This document shows, in pieces, positions 13,987-15,085 of a DNA stretch of 15,085 nt. The stretch's first letter is position 1. Each line of letters begins with the position of its first letter. Source of the DNA: JACXVD01 sp020446665 (GTDB taxonomy: Bacteria; Pseudomonadota; Alphaproteobacteria; Sphingomonadales; Sphingomonadaceae); the NCBI GenBank assembly GCA_041396905.1, contig JAWKXQ010000031.1, forward strand, positions 1-15,085, in the 5' to 3' direction. The notes beneath the pieces were generated by a model. The model was not told where the DNA came from. It saw only the letters and a program-made list of their open reading frames with translations, and did no database searches. The position numbers and the translations under genes were made by a program.

Positions 13987-15085
13987 CAAATATCCTTTGC
14001 CAGCCGCAATCCGGTGAATTGCCAACGCTGGTGCGGGTAGAAGAAATTGCGATAGGACGCGCGCGAATGGCCACGCGCAGTGGCGCAGCTCGCCCCTTTG
14101 AGCACGAACTGGCCGGACATGAACTTGCCGTTATATTCGCCCACCGCGCCCGCTGCCGGGGCAAAACGGGGATAGGGCAGATAGGCCGAGCGGGTGAATT
14201 GCCAGCAATCGCCGAACAGCCCCTCCCCGCCCCGCGGAAGCGGCGGCGCGGCACTGTCGAGCTGGTTGCCATCCGCAGGATCATGCAACTGGCCGATAGC
14301 TTCCCATTCGAACTCAGTCGGCAAGCGGCACCCGGCCCATGTGGCGAAGGCGTCAGCTTCGTAATAGGAAATGTGGCTGACCGGCGCATCCGGGTCGCGG
14401 GGCTGCCAGCCGCAATGGGTGAAATGATCGCCCTCATGCCAATAGAGCGGTGCGCTGATCCCCTCGAGGTTGATCCCATTTCCATTAACCCACGCCCAGC
14501 CATCCGACAGCCACAGCGCCGGATTGCGATAACCGCCATCGGCGATGAAGGCGTCCCATTCCCCATTGGTAACCAGACGGTCAGACAGGGCGACGGGTTC
14601 CAGATAGACGCGATGAACAGGCCCTTCATTGTCAAAGGCAAAGCCCGGCCCGTCATGGCCGATCATCGCGATCTCACCGGGGTGGCTGATCCAGTCCTGT
14701 TCCTTTTGCGCGGAGGCAGCTTGCGGCGCGGCCTCCCACATGGCCGGGCCAAGCGGGTTCTGAAACAGCGCATGCTTGATATCGGTCAGCAGCTATTCCT
14801 GATGCTGCTGCTCATGCGCAATCCCAAGCTCGATCAGAGGCTTGCAGACCGGATCTGACAAAAGCAGCTGCATCGCCTGATCCACATGCGCGCGCCATTC
14901 CAGCACTTCTGCCACGCTCGGACGCGACAGCATCCCGCGCGAAAAGCGCGCAATCCGCGCCCCTTCCGCTTCGTAATAGGAATTGAACAGGAACGGCCAG
15001 TCTTGGCGATAGAGATTATATCCCGGCAGATGATCGCGCAGCAGGAAGGTTTCGAAGAACCAGGTCGTATGCGCCAGATGCCACT
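13986..15085 (-). pseudogene. egtB: Ergothioneine synthase EgtB, interrupted by an in-frame TAG (5' end outside window)
   Basis: EgtB is the iron enzyme that joins a thiol to hercynine, giving a sulfoxide. Reading the minus strand from 15083, the frame encodes a typical DinB-like half: WHLAHTTWFFETFLLRDHLPGY, with an iron-ligand histidine in WHLAH, then IAHEQQHQE with the second and third iron ligands. TAG at 14795-14793 follows directly. The frame then resumes LLTDIKHALFQNPLGP and a complete FGE-sulfatase-like half. That half ends in GHSRASYRNFFYPHQRW and FTGLRLAKDI. Restoring a leucine at the stop gives the canonical HQELLLTDIKH. One base (TTG to TAG) explains the break. No ribosome site precedes ATG at 14741, so a separate C-terminal protein is unlikely. 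The stop overlaps the egtD start. Confidence 0.85.

Noticed and set aside
13987..14025. Longer N-terminus for EgtD starting at 14025
   Set aside because: The ATG at 13986 forms a TGATG overlap with the egtB stop and has AAGGA upstream; the extra 13 residues are encoded within egtB.
13986..14741. Independent gene for the C-terminal half of EgtB starting at ATG 14741
   Set aside because: No ribosome site precedes that ATG, and the same frame upstream continues canonical EgtB sequence interrupted by only one stop.
13980..14858. 292-residue plus-strand open frame opposite egtB
   Set aside because: It mirrors the egtB coding strand; composition is that of a shadow frame, and egtB has unmistakable motifs on the other strand.
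1..15085. tRNA genes, CRISPR arrays, insertion sequences or phage genes
   Set aside because: No tRNA-like cloverleaf, regular spaced repeats, transposase or integrase motifs were seen in any gap or frame.

Overview
The window looks like chromosomal DNA of an alphaproteobacterium, most likely order Sphingomonadales (family Erythrobacteraceae or close). This is an inference from family resemblance: moderately high GC, the RRGWWQRTFG-type RNase E tail, an L9 protein with a long acidic tail, and paired ergothioneine genes. No database search was run. There is no sign of phage, transposon, CRISPR array, tRNA or rRNA, and no stretch over 300 bases lacks a gene.

Left region (1-6915). The window opens in the last codons of RNase E. 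A mixed-strand block follows: a MobA-like nucleotidyltransferase (+), a class I SAM methyltransferase (-), a D-Ala-D-Ala-ligase-like ATP-grasp protein (+), a second related nucleotidyltransferase (+), then a minus-strand run that reads flippase, ICMT-like membrane methyltransferase, thymidylate-kinase-like P-loop kinase. These families (activation, ligation, phosphorylation, methylation, flipping) are what one would expect for making and exporting a modified lipid- or sugar-linked small molecule. No glycosyltransferase is present and the product is unknown. This is the best candidate for an undescribed pathway here.

Middle region (6983-10679). On the minus strand are a DUF808/YedI-like membrane protein with a TTG start and a glutathione S-transferase. 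On the plus strand is the ribosomal operon rpsF-rpsR-rplI, which ends in a strong hairpin terminator shared with a converging GNAT acetyltransferase gene.

Right region (10843-15085). AMP nucleosidase (amn, +) faces a minus-strand operon reading egtB, egtD and a membrane-anchored retropepsin-like aspartic protease. egtD and egtB overlap by one base, and egtD and the protease are 12 bases apart. The egtB frame carries an in-frame TAG exactly where the conserved HQELLLTDI motif should have its first leucine. As read, egtB is broken by one nonsense change, while egtD and both flanks of the stop look intact. Either ergothioneine synthesis is damaged in this strain, or the base is a sequencing or assembly error.
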